Shown here: positions 1 to 7,545 of the stretch, one piece after another
Numbering within the stretch: position 1 is the stretch's first letter
Layout of the letters: each line of letters opens with the position of its first letter
DNA from: Actinomadura rupiterrae
GTDB lineage: Bacteria; Actinomycetota; Actinomycetes; Streptosporangiales; Streptosporangiaceae
DNA: 64,000 bases
Assembly (NCBI RefSeq): GCF_024172125.1
Contig: NZ_JAMZEA010000002.1
Coordinates: forward strand, 124,001 to 188,000
Direction of reading: 5' to 3'
Notes under the pieces: model-generated
What the model was told of the DNA's origin: nothing
Databases searched by the model: none
The model's input: the letters and a program-made list of their open reading frames with translations, nothing else
Made by a program: the position numbers and the translations under genes

Positions 1-176
1 GCACGGACCGGCACGACGATGCCCACGGCGCCGTGTGTGACCTCGCCGTCCGGGGTGCATGACCAGCGTTCCAGCAGCTCGTCCACGATCTTGGGGAGCC
101 CGACGAGCCAGCGTGATCCCGGCTCGCCCTCCCGGGCGACCGTGCTCCGCGCGAACGCCTCCGGCACATCGATCAT
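1..176 (-). CDS. Aminoglycoside phosphotransferase family kinase (partial)
   Basis: Only the first 58 codons are inside the window; the gene runs off the left edge. The start is the ATG at 176 and the protein begins MIDVPEAFARSTVAREG. It continues through GLPKIVDELLERW and HGAVGIVVPVR. This N-terminus matches my memory of streptomycin 6-kinase/hydroxyurea phosphotransferase-like proteins, where the same segment precedes the ATP-binding lobe. The catalytic loop is outside the window, so activity cannot be judged. Many such chromosomal homologues in actinomycetes have no proven resistance role. It is transcribed in the same direction as the kinase at 362-1285. Confidence 0.65.
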   Translation of the reverse strand, partial: MIDVPEAFARSTVAREGEPGSRWLVGLPKIVDELLERWSCTPDGEVTHGAVGIVVPVR

Positions 177-361
177 CCGAGCACTCTATGTGTCCCGGCC
201 GACCCTACGTGGGGCGTTCGCGAACGCTCCCTGCGCTGGAGTGTTGCGCGGTCGTCGCGTCCTGTGCTGAGACTTGCACGACGCGTGGTCCCGGACTGGA
301 CGTCACGTGGACGCTCGCACGCTTGAGCGTTGTACGGGTGCGCGCGGCGGGCGGGGGCGGG

Positions 362-1285
362 TTAGTGGATGGGGTTGTCGAGGACGTCCAGGGAGGGGCG
401 GGCGCCGAGGTGTTGGAGGGCCTGGGCGGCGAGGCGGTTGCCGGCGGCGAGGGCCTCGGCCGGGGGCTTGCCGTCCAGCCAGGCGGGGAGGAAGCCGGCG
501 ACGAACGCGTCGCCCGCGCCGGTGCCGTCGACGATCTTCTCGACCGGGTCGGCGGCGACGGTGACGGCGTCGGGGCGGCCGTTGGAGTACCAGAGCGAGC
601 CGTCCGCGCCGTTCTTGATCACGACCTGGGGGTACCAGGCGGTGAGCACCTTGGCGGCGGCCTCGGGGTTGTCGCGGCCGGTGAGGACCTCGGCCTGGGC
701 GGTGTTGAGGACCAGCAGCCGGGCGCCCTGCGTCCACTCCAGGAACGGCTCGGCGCCCATCCGCTTGAGCGGCGAGGAGGACGCGCCGTCCACCGACACC
801 GACATCTGCGCCTTGCGGGCGAGGTCGAGCGCGTGGATGGCGGCCTTCCGGGACCCCTCGTTGATCAGCGAGTAGCCGGAGAGGTGGAAGTGGACGCCCT
901 GGGTGAACAGGTCCTTGCAGCGCTCGACGTCCTCGGGCAGCAGCGCGCTGTTGGCCCCGGGGTCGGACAGCATCGTCCGGTCGCCCTTGTGGGTGACCAG
1001 GACCACGCAGGTGCCGGTCGGGCGCTCGGAGTCCATCACCAGGCGCGCGTCGACGCCGTAGCCCATCAGCTCCATGTCGCGGTTGCGGCCCGCGATGTCG
1101 GAGCCGCGGCGGCCGACGAACGCGGCCTCGGCGCCCTCCAGGGCGAGCCAGGAGGCGACGTTGGCGCCGGACCCGCCGCCATGGGTGGTGACGGCCGCGG
1201 GAGTGTCGCTGCCCTTGGCGAGGGGGTAGGCGGCACGTGCCACGGTGTCGGTCATCAGGTCGCCAACCACGACTACCCGGGTCAT
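362..1285 (-). CDS. PfkB-family carbohydrate/nucleoside kinase
   Basis: The 307-residue protein has the ribokinase fold. The N-terminal strand VVVVGDLMTDTVARA is followed by the glycine-rich substrate loop GGGSGANVASWLA near residue 40. The PfkB signature DGTGAGDAFVAGFLPAWL lies near residue 255 and carries the catalytic Asp of the GAGD anion hole. Length is normal for the family. It should phosphorylate a sugar or nucleoside with ATP in the cytoplasm. Ribokinase, adenosine kinase and pseudouridine kinase cannot be separated by eye, and no pseudouridine glycosidase is adjacent. The ATG at 1285 is preceded by GAGGTGAT, a good ribosome-binding site. Confidence 0.85.
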   Translation of the reverse strand: MTRVVVVGDLMTDTVARAAYPLAKGSDTPAAVTTHGGGSGANVASWLALEGAEAAFVGRRGSDIAGRNRDMELMGYGVDARLVMDSERPTGTCVVLVTHKGDRTMLSDPGANSALLPEDVERCKDLFTQGVHFHLSGYSLINEGSRKAAIHALDLARKAQMSVSVDGASSSPLKRMGAEPFLEWTQGARLLVLNTAQAEVLTGRDNPEAAAKVLTAWYPQVVIKNGADGSLWYSNGRPDAVTVAADPVEKIVDGTGAGDAFVAGFLPAWLDGKPPAEALAAGNRLAAQALQHLGARPSLDVLDNPIH

Positions 1286-1469
1286 GGGGTCATCACCTCG
1301 ATCAACACGGCCCGCGTGAGCGGCGGAGTGGGCGTAGGCACGACCGTAACAGCTCTTGACCTCCGATGAGGTCTCGAACGCGCGTCGGGGCCGCGGACAT
1401 GCCGCCTCTCACGCCCGGACCGGGGCATTCCCGGTCGAGGCGGCCGCAACGGCACGGATGCCCGTGGCC

Positions 1470-1482
1470 TAGTCTCGGTGGC
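1470..1482 (+). promoter_or_regulatory. Leaderless -10 hexamer for the Pat-like gene
   Basis: TAGTCT at 1470-1475 is followed by exactly seven bases and then GTG at 1483. This is the actinobacterial arrangement (TANNNT, 6-7 nt, start codon) for transcripts that begin at the start codon. No Shine-Dalgarno sequence is present. Confidence 0.6.
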
Positions 1483-4071
1483 GTGACCGGGGAGAGCAAG
1501 CCGGACTATCCGGACCAGTGGGAGGCCGACGTCGTCCTCGCGGACGGCGGGACGGCGCATCTGCGCCCGATCCGGCCCGCGGACGCCGATCTGCTGCGGT
1601 CCTTCTACGCCCGGCTGTCCGCTGAGACGATCTACTACCGGTTCTTCTCGCCGCGGCCGCACTTGTCCGACCGTGAGATCCAGCACTTCACGACCGTGGA
1701 CTACGACCGCCGGGTCGGGCTGATCGCCACGATCGGCGGCGACATGGTGGCGGTCGTCCGCTATGACCGGCTCACCGACCGTCCTGGCACCGCCGAGGTC
1801 GCCTTCCTGGTCGAGGACGCCCATCAGGGACGCGGCCTGGGGCCCGTCCTGCTGGAGCACATCGCCGCAGCCGCGCGCGAGCGGGGCCTGCACCGGTTCG
1901 TGGCCAGCGTGCTGCCGGACAACCGGCGCATGACGCGGGTCTTCAGGGAGGCGGGCTACCGCGCTGAACAGCGCTTCGAGGACGGCGTGATCGAGCTCGT
2001 CCTTGACCTTGAGCCTACGGAAACGTCTGTGGAGGTCACGTCCGCGCGTGAGCACAGGGCGGAGGCACGGTCCATCCAGCGGCTCATGACGCCTCACTCG
2101 GTGGCCGTGGTGGGAGCGAGCCGCGCTGAGCACAGTGTGGGGCAGACCGTCCTGCGGAACCTGCTCGGTGGGGATTTCAGCGGTCCCGTCTACCCGGTGC
2201 ATCCGACCGCTACGGCGGTGGCCGGTGTGCGCGCGTACGCGTCCGTGCTGGATATCCCGGACGACGTGGACCTGGCGGTGGTGGCCGTCCGGGCCAATAC
2301 CGTCCATGAGGTCGTGGAGCAGTGCGCCAGTAAGGGCGTCCATGGGCTGGTCGTGGTTTCGTCGGGATTCGGCGAAGCCGGGCCGGAAGGACGGGCGCGG
2401 CAAGAAGAACTGGTCCGGCTCGCCCGCGCCTACGGGATGCGTGTGGTCGGCCCCAACTGCCTTGGCATCGCCAATACCGATCCGAACATCCGGCTTAACG
2501 CGACCCTTGCCCCGACCCTGCCTGGACGCGGGCCAGTGGGGTTCTTCTCGCAGTCGGGTGCGCTGGGCACGGCCATCCTCCAGCGCACCGCGGAACGCGG
2601 TCTCGGCCTCTCCACGTTCGTTTCGGCAGGAAACCGGGCGGACGTGTCCGGCAACGACCTCATGCAGTACTGGGAGGAGGATCCGGCTACCAAGGCCGTC
2701 CTGCTCTACCTGGAGTCCCTGGGGAACCCTCGCAAGTTCGCGCGGCTGGCTCGACGGCTGTCGCGACGTAAGCCGATCGTCGCGGTCAAGAGCGGACGCA
2801 GCACGCAGGGCGTCCCGCTGGGGCATGCTGCGCGCGCGCTGAGCCTGCCCGACCATGCGGTGAGCGCCCTGTTCGCGCAGGCAGGAGTGATCCGGGTCGA
2901 CGACCTTTCCGAGCTTTTCGACGTCGCGCAGCTGCTCGCCTACCAGCCCCTCCCGGCAGGCGACCGGATCGCCATCATCGACAACTCCGACTCGCTGGGC
3001 CTCCTGGCACAGGACGCGGCCGTCGCTCTAGGGCTGCGCGTGAGGCCGCCCGTCGACCTGGGCCCCCTGGCAGACGCGGACGCGTACGAGGAAGCCCTCG
3101 CCACCGCCCTGCGGGACGAGAACGTCGATGCCGTCGTGGCGCTGTTCACCCCGCCCACGATCGGCGGCTACGACCTGCGCGTCCCGGAGAAGATCCTGCG
3201 GCTCGCGGCCGGCTCGTCCAAGCCGATCGTGGCGACGTACCTGGGGTCCAAGGGCATGCCCGGCGACCTGCGGATCAACGCGCCGGACGGGAGCGCCTCG
3301 GCCGGGTCCGTGCCGTCCTACCCGGCCCCGGAGGACGCCGTCCGCGCGCTGGCCTACGTGATCAGGTACGCGCAGTGGCGGCAGCGTCCGCCCGGGCGCA
3401 TCCCCGACCTGGTGACCGCGGAGGACCGCCGCCGCGCCCGCGCGCTGGTCGGCGGCTGGCTGGAGGCCGTCCCCGCCGACGGCGCACCGGTCGCGGCCTC
3501 GCGCGCGCAGGCGGCGGAGCTACTCGCCTGCTACGGCATCCACCTGGCCGAACCGGAACCGTCCGCGGAGGGGCCGGCCGGCGGCGAGGCGGCAGGGCCG
3601 GTCGGGGGCGGGGCGGCAGGGCCGGTCGGGGGTGCGACGGAAGGGGCGCTGGAGGCCGCTGAGGAGGACTGTGGCGGCTCGGGAGTGCCCGTCCGCATCG
3701 TCACCTCAGAGGACGCCTCGTTCGGCGCCGTGGTGGCGTTCGGGCTCGCGGACGAGACCGCCGCGCTGCTGGACGACCGCGCCTACCGGCTCGCGCCGCT
3801 CACCGACGCCGAGTCCGCCGCGATGGTCCGGGCCGTCCGGACCGCGCCGCTGCTGCTCGGCCACCGGGGCGCCGAACCGGTGGACGTGTCGGCCCTGGAA
3901 GACCTGCTGCAGCGGGTCGCGAAGCTCGGCGACGACCTGCCCGAGGTCGCCCGCCTGGAGCTGGACCCGGTGATCGCGGACGCCTCGGGCGTGTCGGTGC
4001 GCGGCGTCCGGTTGCGGCTGCAACGTCCGATGGGCCCGCGCCCCGAACTCGGCCCTCGCCGCCTGGGCTAA
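1483..4071 (+). CDS. GNAT acetyltransferase / acyl-CoA synthetase-like fusion (Pat type)
   Basis: The protein is 862 residues from the GTG at 1483. An upstream ATG in frame exists, but conservation begins after the GTG and a leaderless -10 points to it. Residues 20-180 form a GNAT domain with acetyl-CoA loop QGRGLG at 115-120. Then follow a CoA-binding Rossmann domain (HSVAVVGASR near 206), a succinyl-CoA-ligase-like domain (GFFSQSGALGTAIL), and a C-terminal ATP-grasp remnant (FGAVVAFGLADE). The layout matches bacterial lysine acetyltransferases such as Streptomyces PatA, which acetylate acyl-CoA synthetases. The ligase part looks inactive: the segment that should hold the ATP-binding lysine is replaced by a Gly/Ala/Pro linker (about 3560-3665), and the usual SHTGA-type histidine loop reads GHAARALSL. 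Confidence 0.88.
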   Translation: MTGESKPDYPDQWEADVVLADGGTAHLRPIRPADADLLRSFYARLSAETIYYRFFSPRPHLSDREIQHFTTVDYDRRVGLIATIGGDMVAVVRYDRLTDRPGTAEVAFLVEDAHQGRGLGPVLLEHIAAAARERGLHRFVASVLPDNRRMTRVFREAGYRAEQRFEDGVIELVLDLEPTETSVEVTSAREHRAEARSIQRLMTPHSVAVVGASRAEHSVGQTVLRNLLGGDFSGPVYPVHPTATAVAGVRAYASVLDIPDDVDLAVVAVRANTVHEVVEQCASKGVHGLVVVSSGFGEAGPEGRARQEELVRLARAYGMRVVGPNCLGIANTDPNIRLNATLAPTLPGRGPVGFFSQSGALGTAILQRTAERGLGLSTFVSAGNRADVSGNDLMQYWEEDPATKAVLLYLESLGNPRKFARLARRLSRRKPIVAVKSGRSTQGVPLGHAARALSLPDHAVSALFAQAGVIRVDDLSELFDVAQLLAYQPLPAGDRIAIIDNSDSLGLLAQDAAVALGLRVRPPVDLGPLADADAYEEALATALRDENVDAVVALFTPPTIGGYDLRVPEKILRLAAGSSKPIVATYLGSKGMPGDLRINAPDGSASAGSVPSYPAPEDAVRALAYVIRYAQWRQRPPGRIPDLVTAEDRRRARALVGGWLEAVPADGAPVAASRAQAAELLACYGIHLAEPEPSAEGPAGGEAAGPVGGGAAGPVGGATEGALEAAEEDCGGSGVPVRIVTSEDASFGAVVAFGLADETAALLDDRAYRLAPLTDAESAAMVRAVRTAPLLLGHRGAEPVDVSALEDLLQRVAKLGDDLPEVARLELDPVIADASGVSVRGVRLRLQRPMGPRPELGPRRLG

Positions 4072-4100
4072 CGCCCGCCTCCGACCTTGTTTCGGGACGG

Positions 4101-4331
4101 TCAGGACGGTGGGCCGGGCGGGGCCGGGCCGGGTTCCGGCGGGACCGGATCAGGCGCAGGGCCGGGCGGGATGGGATCCGGCGCGGGCCCCGGCGGGACG
4201 GGCCCTGGCGGCGGCTGGGGCGGACTAGGAGGCGGTTCCGGCGGCGGGACGGGGGGTTGCGGCGGCGGCGCCGGCTCCGGCCCGGGGCGCGGGATCGGCT
4301 GGGGCGAGGGAAAAGGATCTCTGTCTGCCAT
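4101..4331 (-). CDS. Small proline-rich protein
   Basis: A 76-residue reading frame beginning MADRDPFPSPQPIPRPG, with GGAAGGGGAC just upstream of the ATG as a convincing ribosome-binding site. About half the residues are proline, in PPxP and PGPxP runs that end PAPPGPPS. There is no membrane segment. Such tracts form extended polyproline helices. I do not recognise a family. The alternative is that this is low-complexity noncoding DNA between two plus-strand genes; the ribosome-binding site is the main argument for translation. Confidence 0.45.
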   Translation of the reverse strand: MADRDPFPSPQPIPRPGPEPAPPPQPPVPPPEPPPSPPQPPPGPVPPGPAPDPIPPGPAPDPVPPEPGPAPPGPPS

Positions 4332-4596
4332 GTCCCCTTCCGTACCCATCTCCGGCGCTGCCCGACCCTGCCACCCCGCGAGCCCAGGGGTGTCCGGCCG
4401 GAAGAACGGACCGGAAACGCCCATTCAGGAGCAGACTCCGGCATCCGGCGCCCGGCCGCCGAAACCGGCCCCGGATGCTCCAAGGACGGCGCGGGCGGCG
4501 GCCTCGTGCGCCCGGGCGGGGAAATCGGGCCCGGAAGCCGGTGCGGAAGGGCCTGCCCGTGTGCGGGCACGGCCCCGGACAGGGCAGGATGGACAC

Positions 4597-5178
4597 ATGA
4601 GGGAAACCCGAGCGACGGCTCACGGGTTGCGCACCGCCATCGAGCGCAGCGGTTACTACCCGGGCCTGGTCGCGGACGCGGTCGAGTCCGCCATCGGCGA
4701 CGAGCGCGTCGTCGCGTACGTGGTCCACCACGAGGCGGCGTTCGACCCCGCCATGGAGGTGCGCCGGCACGTCACCGTGCTCGCGCTGACCGCGACCCGG
4801 CTGCTGCTCTGCCACACCGACGAGCACCCGCCCGGCGACGGGATGGCCCGCCCGCACGCGTCCACCACCACCGAGGCCGTCAAGCTCGACGGCGTCCAGT
4901 CGGTCGCGCTCACCCGGGTCGTCCCCGATCCGGAGGCCTACGTGCCGGGGATGCCGCCCAGCGAGGTCGTGCTGACCCTCGGCTGGGGCGCGATCGCCCA
5001 TATCGACCTCGAACCCGCCACCTGCGGCGACGAGAACTGCGAGGCCGACCACGGCTACACCGGCAGCGTCACCGCGGACGACCTGTCCCTGCGGGTGAGC
5101 GAGGCCGCCGACGGCGCCGACGCCGTCGTCCAGGTCCTGGCCTTCGCCGAGGCCCTGTCCGCCGCCACGGCCCGGTGA
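4597..5178 (+). CDS. DUF5998 family protein
   Basis: A 193-residue soluble protein starting MRETRATAHGLRTAIERSGYYPG. The alternating hydrophobic pattern (VTVLALTATRLLLCHTDEH) and the mid-protein CGDENCEADHGYTG motif match the actinobacterial family DUF5998, whose function is unknown. The two cysteines, Asp/Glu and His of that motif could bind metal, but this is a guess. Its stop overlaps the GTG of the phosphatase-like gene (GTGA), so the two are translationally coupled. This gene pair also sits together in streptomycetes as I recall. Confidence 0.85.
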   Translation: MRETRATAHGLRTAIERSGYYPGLVADAVESAIGDERVVAYVVHHEAAFDPAMEVRRHVTVLALTATRLLLCHTDEHPPGDGMARPHASTTTEAVKLDGVQSVALTRVVPDPEAYVPGMPPSEVVLTLGWGAIAHIDLEPATCGDENCEADHGYTGSVTADDLSLRVSEAADGADAVVQVLAFAEALSAATAR

Positions 5179-6464
5179 CCCCCGCGCCCGCCCCGCGGCC
5201 CGGCCCTGTGCCGGACCCGGCGGCGTTCCCCGGCGCGGACGGCGGTGGGGGCGCTGCCCTGGGGCGGAGCGCCTTTCCCCGGCCGACTCCGGCCCCCGGC
5301 ATGGCGGACGGCTTGGGAACGTCGCCCTTTCCACTGGACGGCTCGGAAGCGCCCCCGGCGCCCGTCCCGCCATACGGGTCGAGGACGTTGTCGGACCTCA
5401 CGACATCCGTCCTAGGGACGCTGGGGGTGCCCAGGGCCGACAACCCCCTGGGCCTGGCTCCGCTCCCGCGCGTGTGCGTGTTGGTCATCGACGGTCTCGG
5501 CTGGGACCTCCTGCGCGCGCACCCGGACGAGGCGCCCTTCCTGAACTCGCTGTCCGGAGGCCCTCTCTCAGCCGGACTGCCCGCGACCACGGCCACCAGC
5601 CTGGGATCGCTCTCCACCGGACTGCCCCCTGGGGCTCACGGCTTGCTCGGCGTCCAGGTCGCCGTGCCCGGTACCGGACGGCTGCTGAACTGCCTCAGAT
5701 GGCAGGACGAGCTAGCCGAACCCGCTGAATTCCAGCCCGCGCCTACCGTTTACGAGCGTGCTGCTAGGGACGGTGTCGCCACGTCCTACATCGCTCTGGG
5801 GCTGTACCGCGACACCGGGCTCAGCAGGGCGACGACGCGTGGCGCGACGCACATCCCGGCCAGCGGCCTAGGGCAACTGGTCGCCCAGGCCGAATATGCG
5901 CTGCGCCAAGGCGATCGTGCGTATGTGACCGTCTACCACGCGGATCTGGACTCGACAGGTCACCAGTTCGGCTGCGGCTCCCCGCATTGGCGGCACCAGC
6001 TGCGCTTCATGGATTTGCTGGCCGAGCGCATAGCGGCGGTCCTGCCGTCCGGGGCGGCGCTCTACGTGACCGGTGACCATGGCATGACCGACCCGACGGT
6101 TCGGGTGGACGCGGACACCGTTCCTGAGCTGGCGTCCGGAGTCGCGATGCTCGGCGGGGACGCCCGCTGCCGCTACGTCTACACCGAGCCCGGCGCTCAG
6201 GACGACGTCCTGGACGCCTGGCGCGGGACGCTCGCCGACCAGGCGTGGGTCCTGTCCCGTGAGGAGGCCGTGGCGGCGGGTTGGTTCGGGCCGGTCGTCC
6301 CAGCGCTTCTGCCCCGGATCGGCGATGTCGTTGCCGTTCCGTTCACCGACCTCGCGATTGTGGCCAGCTCCCGCGAACCCTGGCTGGAACGCATGGTCGG
6401 TATGCACGGGTCCCTGGTTTCGGCCGAACAGCTCGTCCCATTGGTGATGGCGGTTCGCGACTGA
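5175..6464 (+). CDS. Alkaline phosphatase superfamily phosphodiesterase
   Basis: 429 residues from GTG 5175, overlapping the DUF5998 stop by four bases. The first 65 residues are Pro/Ala-rich and probably disordered. The fold starts at LPRVCVLVIDGLGWDLL, which supplies the first metal Asp. LPATTATSLGSLSTG carries the nucleophilic Thr, HADLDSTGH the second Asp/His pair, and YVTGDHGMTD the third. All metal ligands of nucleotide pyrophosphatase/phosphodiesterase-type enzymes seem present, so an active phosphate-ester hydrolase is expected. No signal peptide is evident. The substrate cannot be inferred. Coupling to DUF5998 suggests joint function. Confidence 0.85.
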   Translation: MTPAPAPRPGPVPDPAAFPGADGGGGAALGRSAFPRPTPAPGMADGLGTSPFPLDGSEAPPAPVPPYGSRTLSDLTTSVLGTLGVPRADNPLGLAPLPRVCVLVIDGLGWDLLRAHPDEAPFLNSLSGGPLSAGLPATTATSLGSLSTGLPPGAHGLLGVQVAVPGTGRLLNCLRWQDELAEPAEFQPAPTVYERAARDGVATSYIALGLYRDTGLSRATTRGATHIPASGLGQLVAQAEYALRQGDRAYVTVYHADLDSTGHQFGCGSPHWRHQLRFMDLLAERIAAVLPSGAALYVTGDHGMTDPTVRVDADTVPELASGVAMLGGDARCRYVYTEPGAQDDVLDAWRGTLADQAWVLSREEAVAAGWFGPVVPALLPRIGDVVAVPFTDLAIVASSREPWLERMVGMHGSLVSAEQLVPLVMAVRD

Positions 6465-6506
6465 ACCCCTCCTCGTGCGCGCGCGTGTGGCTGAGGTGGT
6501 GCTCAA

Positions 6507-6519
6507 TAGACTCGGCGGC
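6507..6519 (+). promoter_or_regulatory. Leaderless -10 hexamer for the sulfurtransferase gene
   Basis: TAGACT at 6507-6512, seven bases, then GTG at 6520. The whole block TAGACTCGGCGGCGTG is nearly identical to that before the gene at 1483, where TAGTCTCGGTGGCGTG occurs. Confidence 0.6.
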
Positions 6520-7494
6520 GTGACGAACCTGCCTCCGGCCCTCCCTAATTCGGGCGACGACGGTCAGACTGGCGATGTGCGCCCTCTCATCGACGTGTCC
6601 ACGCTGGAACGCCTGTTGAAGCGCGGGGGCCCCGCGCCGGTGCTGCTCGACGTGCGCTGGCATCTCGGCGGCCCGCCCGGCCTGGAGTCCTACCGGAAGG
6701 GCCATCTGCCCGGCGCGGTCTTCGTCGACCTGGACCGGGACGTCGCAGGACCGCCCGGACCCGGCGGCCGCCATCCGCTGCCGGAGGCGGCGGCGTTCGA
6801 GGCCGCGATGCGGCGGGCCGGGGTCAGCGCCGACCGGCCGGTGATCGTCTACGACGACGCCGACTCGACGGCCGCCGCGCGCCTCTGGTGGACGCTGCGG
6901 TATTTCGGCCACGAGAACGTCCGTGTCCTGGACGGCGGCTACCGCGCCTGGACGACCGCCGGATACCCGGTGGCAACGGCCGCAGAGGCAAACCCGGCCG
7001 CAGCCAGTGGGAAAGGCCAGGATTCAGATGCGGAGCCGGGCTCGTCCGCGGAGCCGGGCAGGGAGTCGGTTGCGGCCGTCCCGGGTGACTTCAGGGTGCG
7101 TCCGGGCTGCCTTCCGGTGCTGGACGCGGCCGGCGCCGAGGCGTTGGCGAAGGCGGGTGTGCTCCTTGACGCGCGCGCGTCCGAGCGGTTCCGGGGCGAG
7201 GTCGAGCCGATCGACCCTGTGGCCGGGCACATTCCGGGTGCCGTGAACGCGCCGACGCTCGGGAACGTCGGCGTGGACGGCCGGTTCCTACCGTCGGAGT
7301 TGCTGCGCGACCGGTTCGCCGAGCTGGGCGCGACGGACGCGGTCGACGTGGGCGCCTACTGCGGATCGGGCGTCACGGCCGCGCACGAGATCCTGGCCTT
7401 GCACCTCGCGGGGATTCCGGCGGCGCTCTACGTCGGCTCGTGGTCGGCCTGGGTCGCCGACCCGACCAACCCCGTCGCCACAGGGGAGGCCTGA
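6520..7494 (+). CDS. sseA: Two-domain sulfurtransferase (SseA/rhodanese type)
   Basis: The 324-residue protein has two rhodanese domains. The first (about 30-150) contains VLLDVRWHLGG and the CH2A-like GHLPGAVFVDLD but has YDDADS where the catalytic cysteine would be, so it is structural. The second (about 205-315) carries GAYCGSGVTAA, the active-site loop with the persulfide-forming cysteine followed by GSGVT, typical of thiosulfate or 3-mercaptopyruvate sulfurtransferases. A Ser/Ala/Glu-rich linker of about 40 residues separates the domains and is longer than usual. Cytoplasmic. The GTG start is supported by the leaderless promoter. Confidence 0.88.
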   Translation: MTNLPPALPNSGDDGQTGDVRPLIDVSTLERLLKRGGPAPVLLDVRWHLGGPPGLESYRKGHLPGAVFVDLDRDVAGPPGPGGRHPLPEAAAFEAAMRRAGVSADRPVIVYDDADSTAAARLWWTLRYFGHENVRVLDGGYRAWTTAGYPVATAAEANPAAASGKGQDSDAEPGSSAEPGRESVAAVPGDFRVRPGCLPVLDAAGAEALAKAGVLLDARASERFRGEVEPIDPVAGHIPGAVNAPTLGNVGVDGRFLPSELLRDRFAELGATDAVDVGAYCGSGVTAAHEILALHLAGIPAALYVGSWSAWVADPTNPVATGEA

Positions 7495-7500
7495 GTCTTA

Positions 7501-7545
7501 AGGGTGCGTGCCCGCGGGCGCAGGCGAAGCCTGGGCGTGCTCCCT
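7501..7545. terminator. Imperfect hairpin between convergent genes
   Basis: AGGGTGCGTGCCC at 7501-7513 pairs imperfectly with GGGCGTGCTCCCT at 7533-7545, with an inner CAGGC/GCCTG stem. It lies directly after the sulfurtransferase stop and overlaps the stop codon of the convergent CHAT gene. A bidirectional terminator role is plausible. Confidence 0.4.

Noticed and set aside
1366..1482. Upstream ATG start for the Pat-like gene
   Set aside because: The extra 39 residues are Arg/Pro-rich without conservation that I recognise, and a leaderless -10 precisely fits the GTG at 1483.
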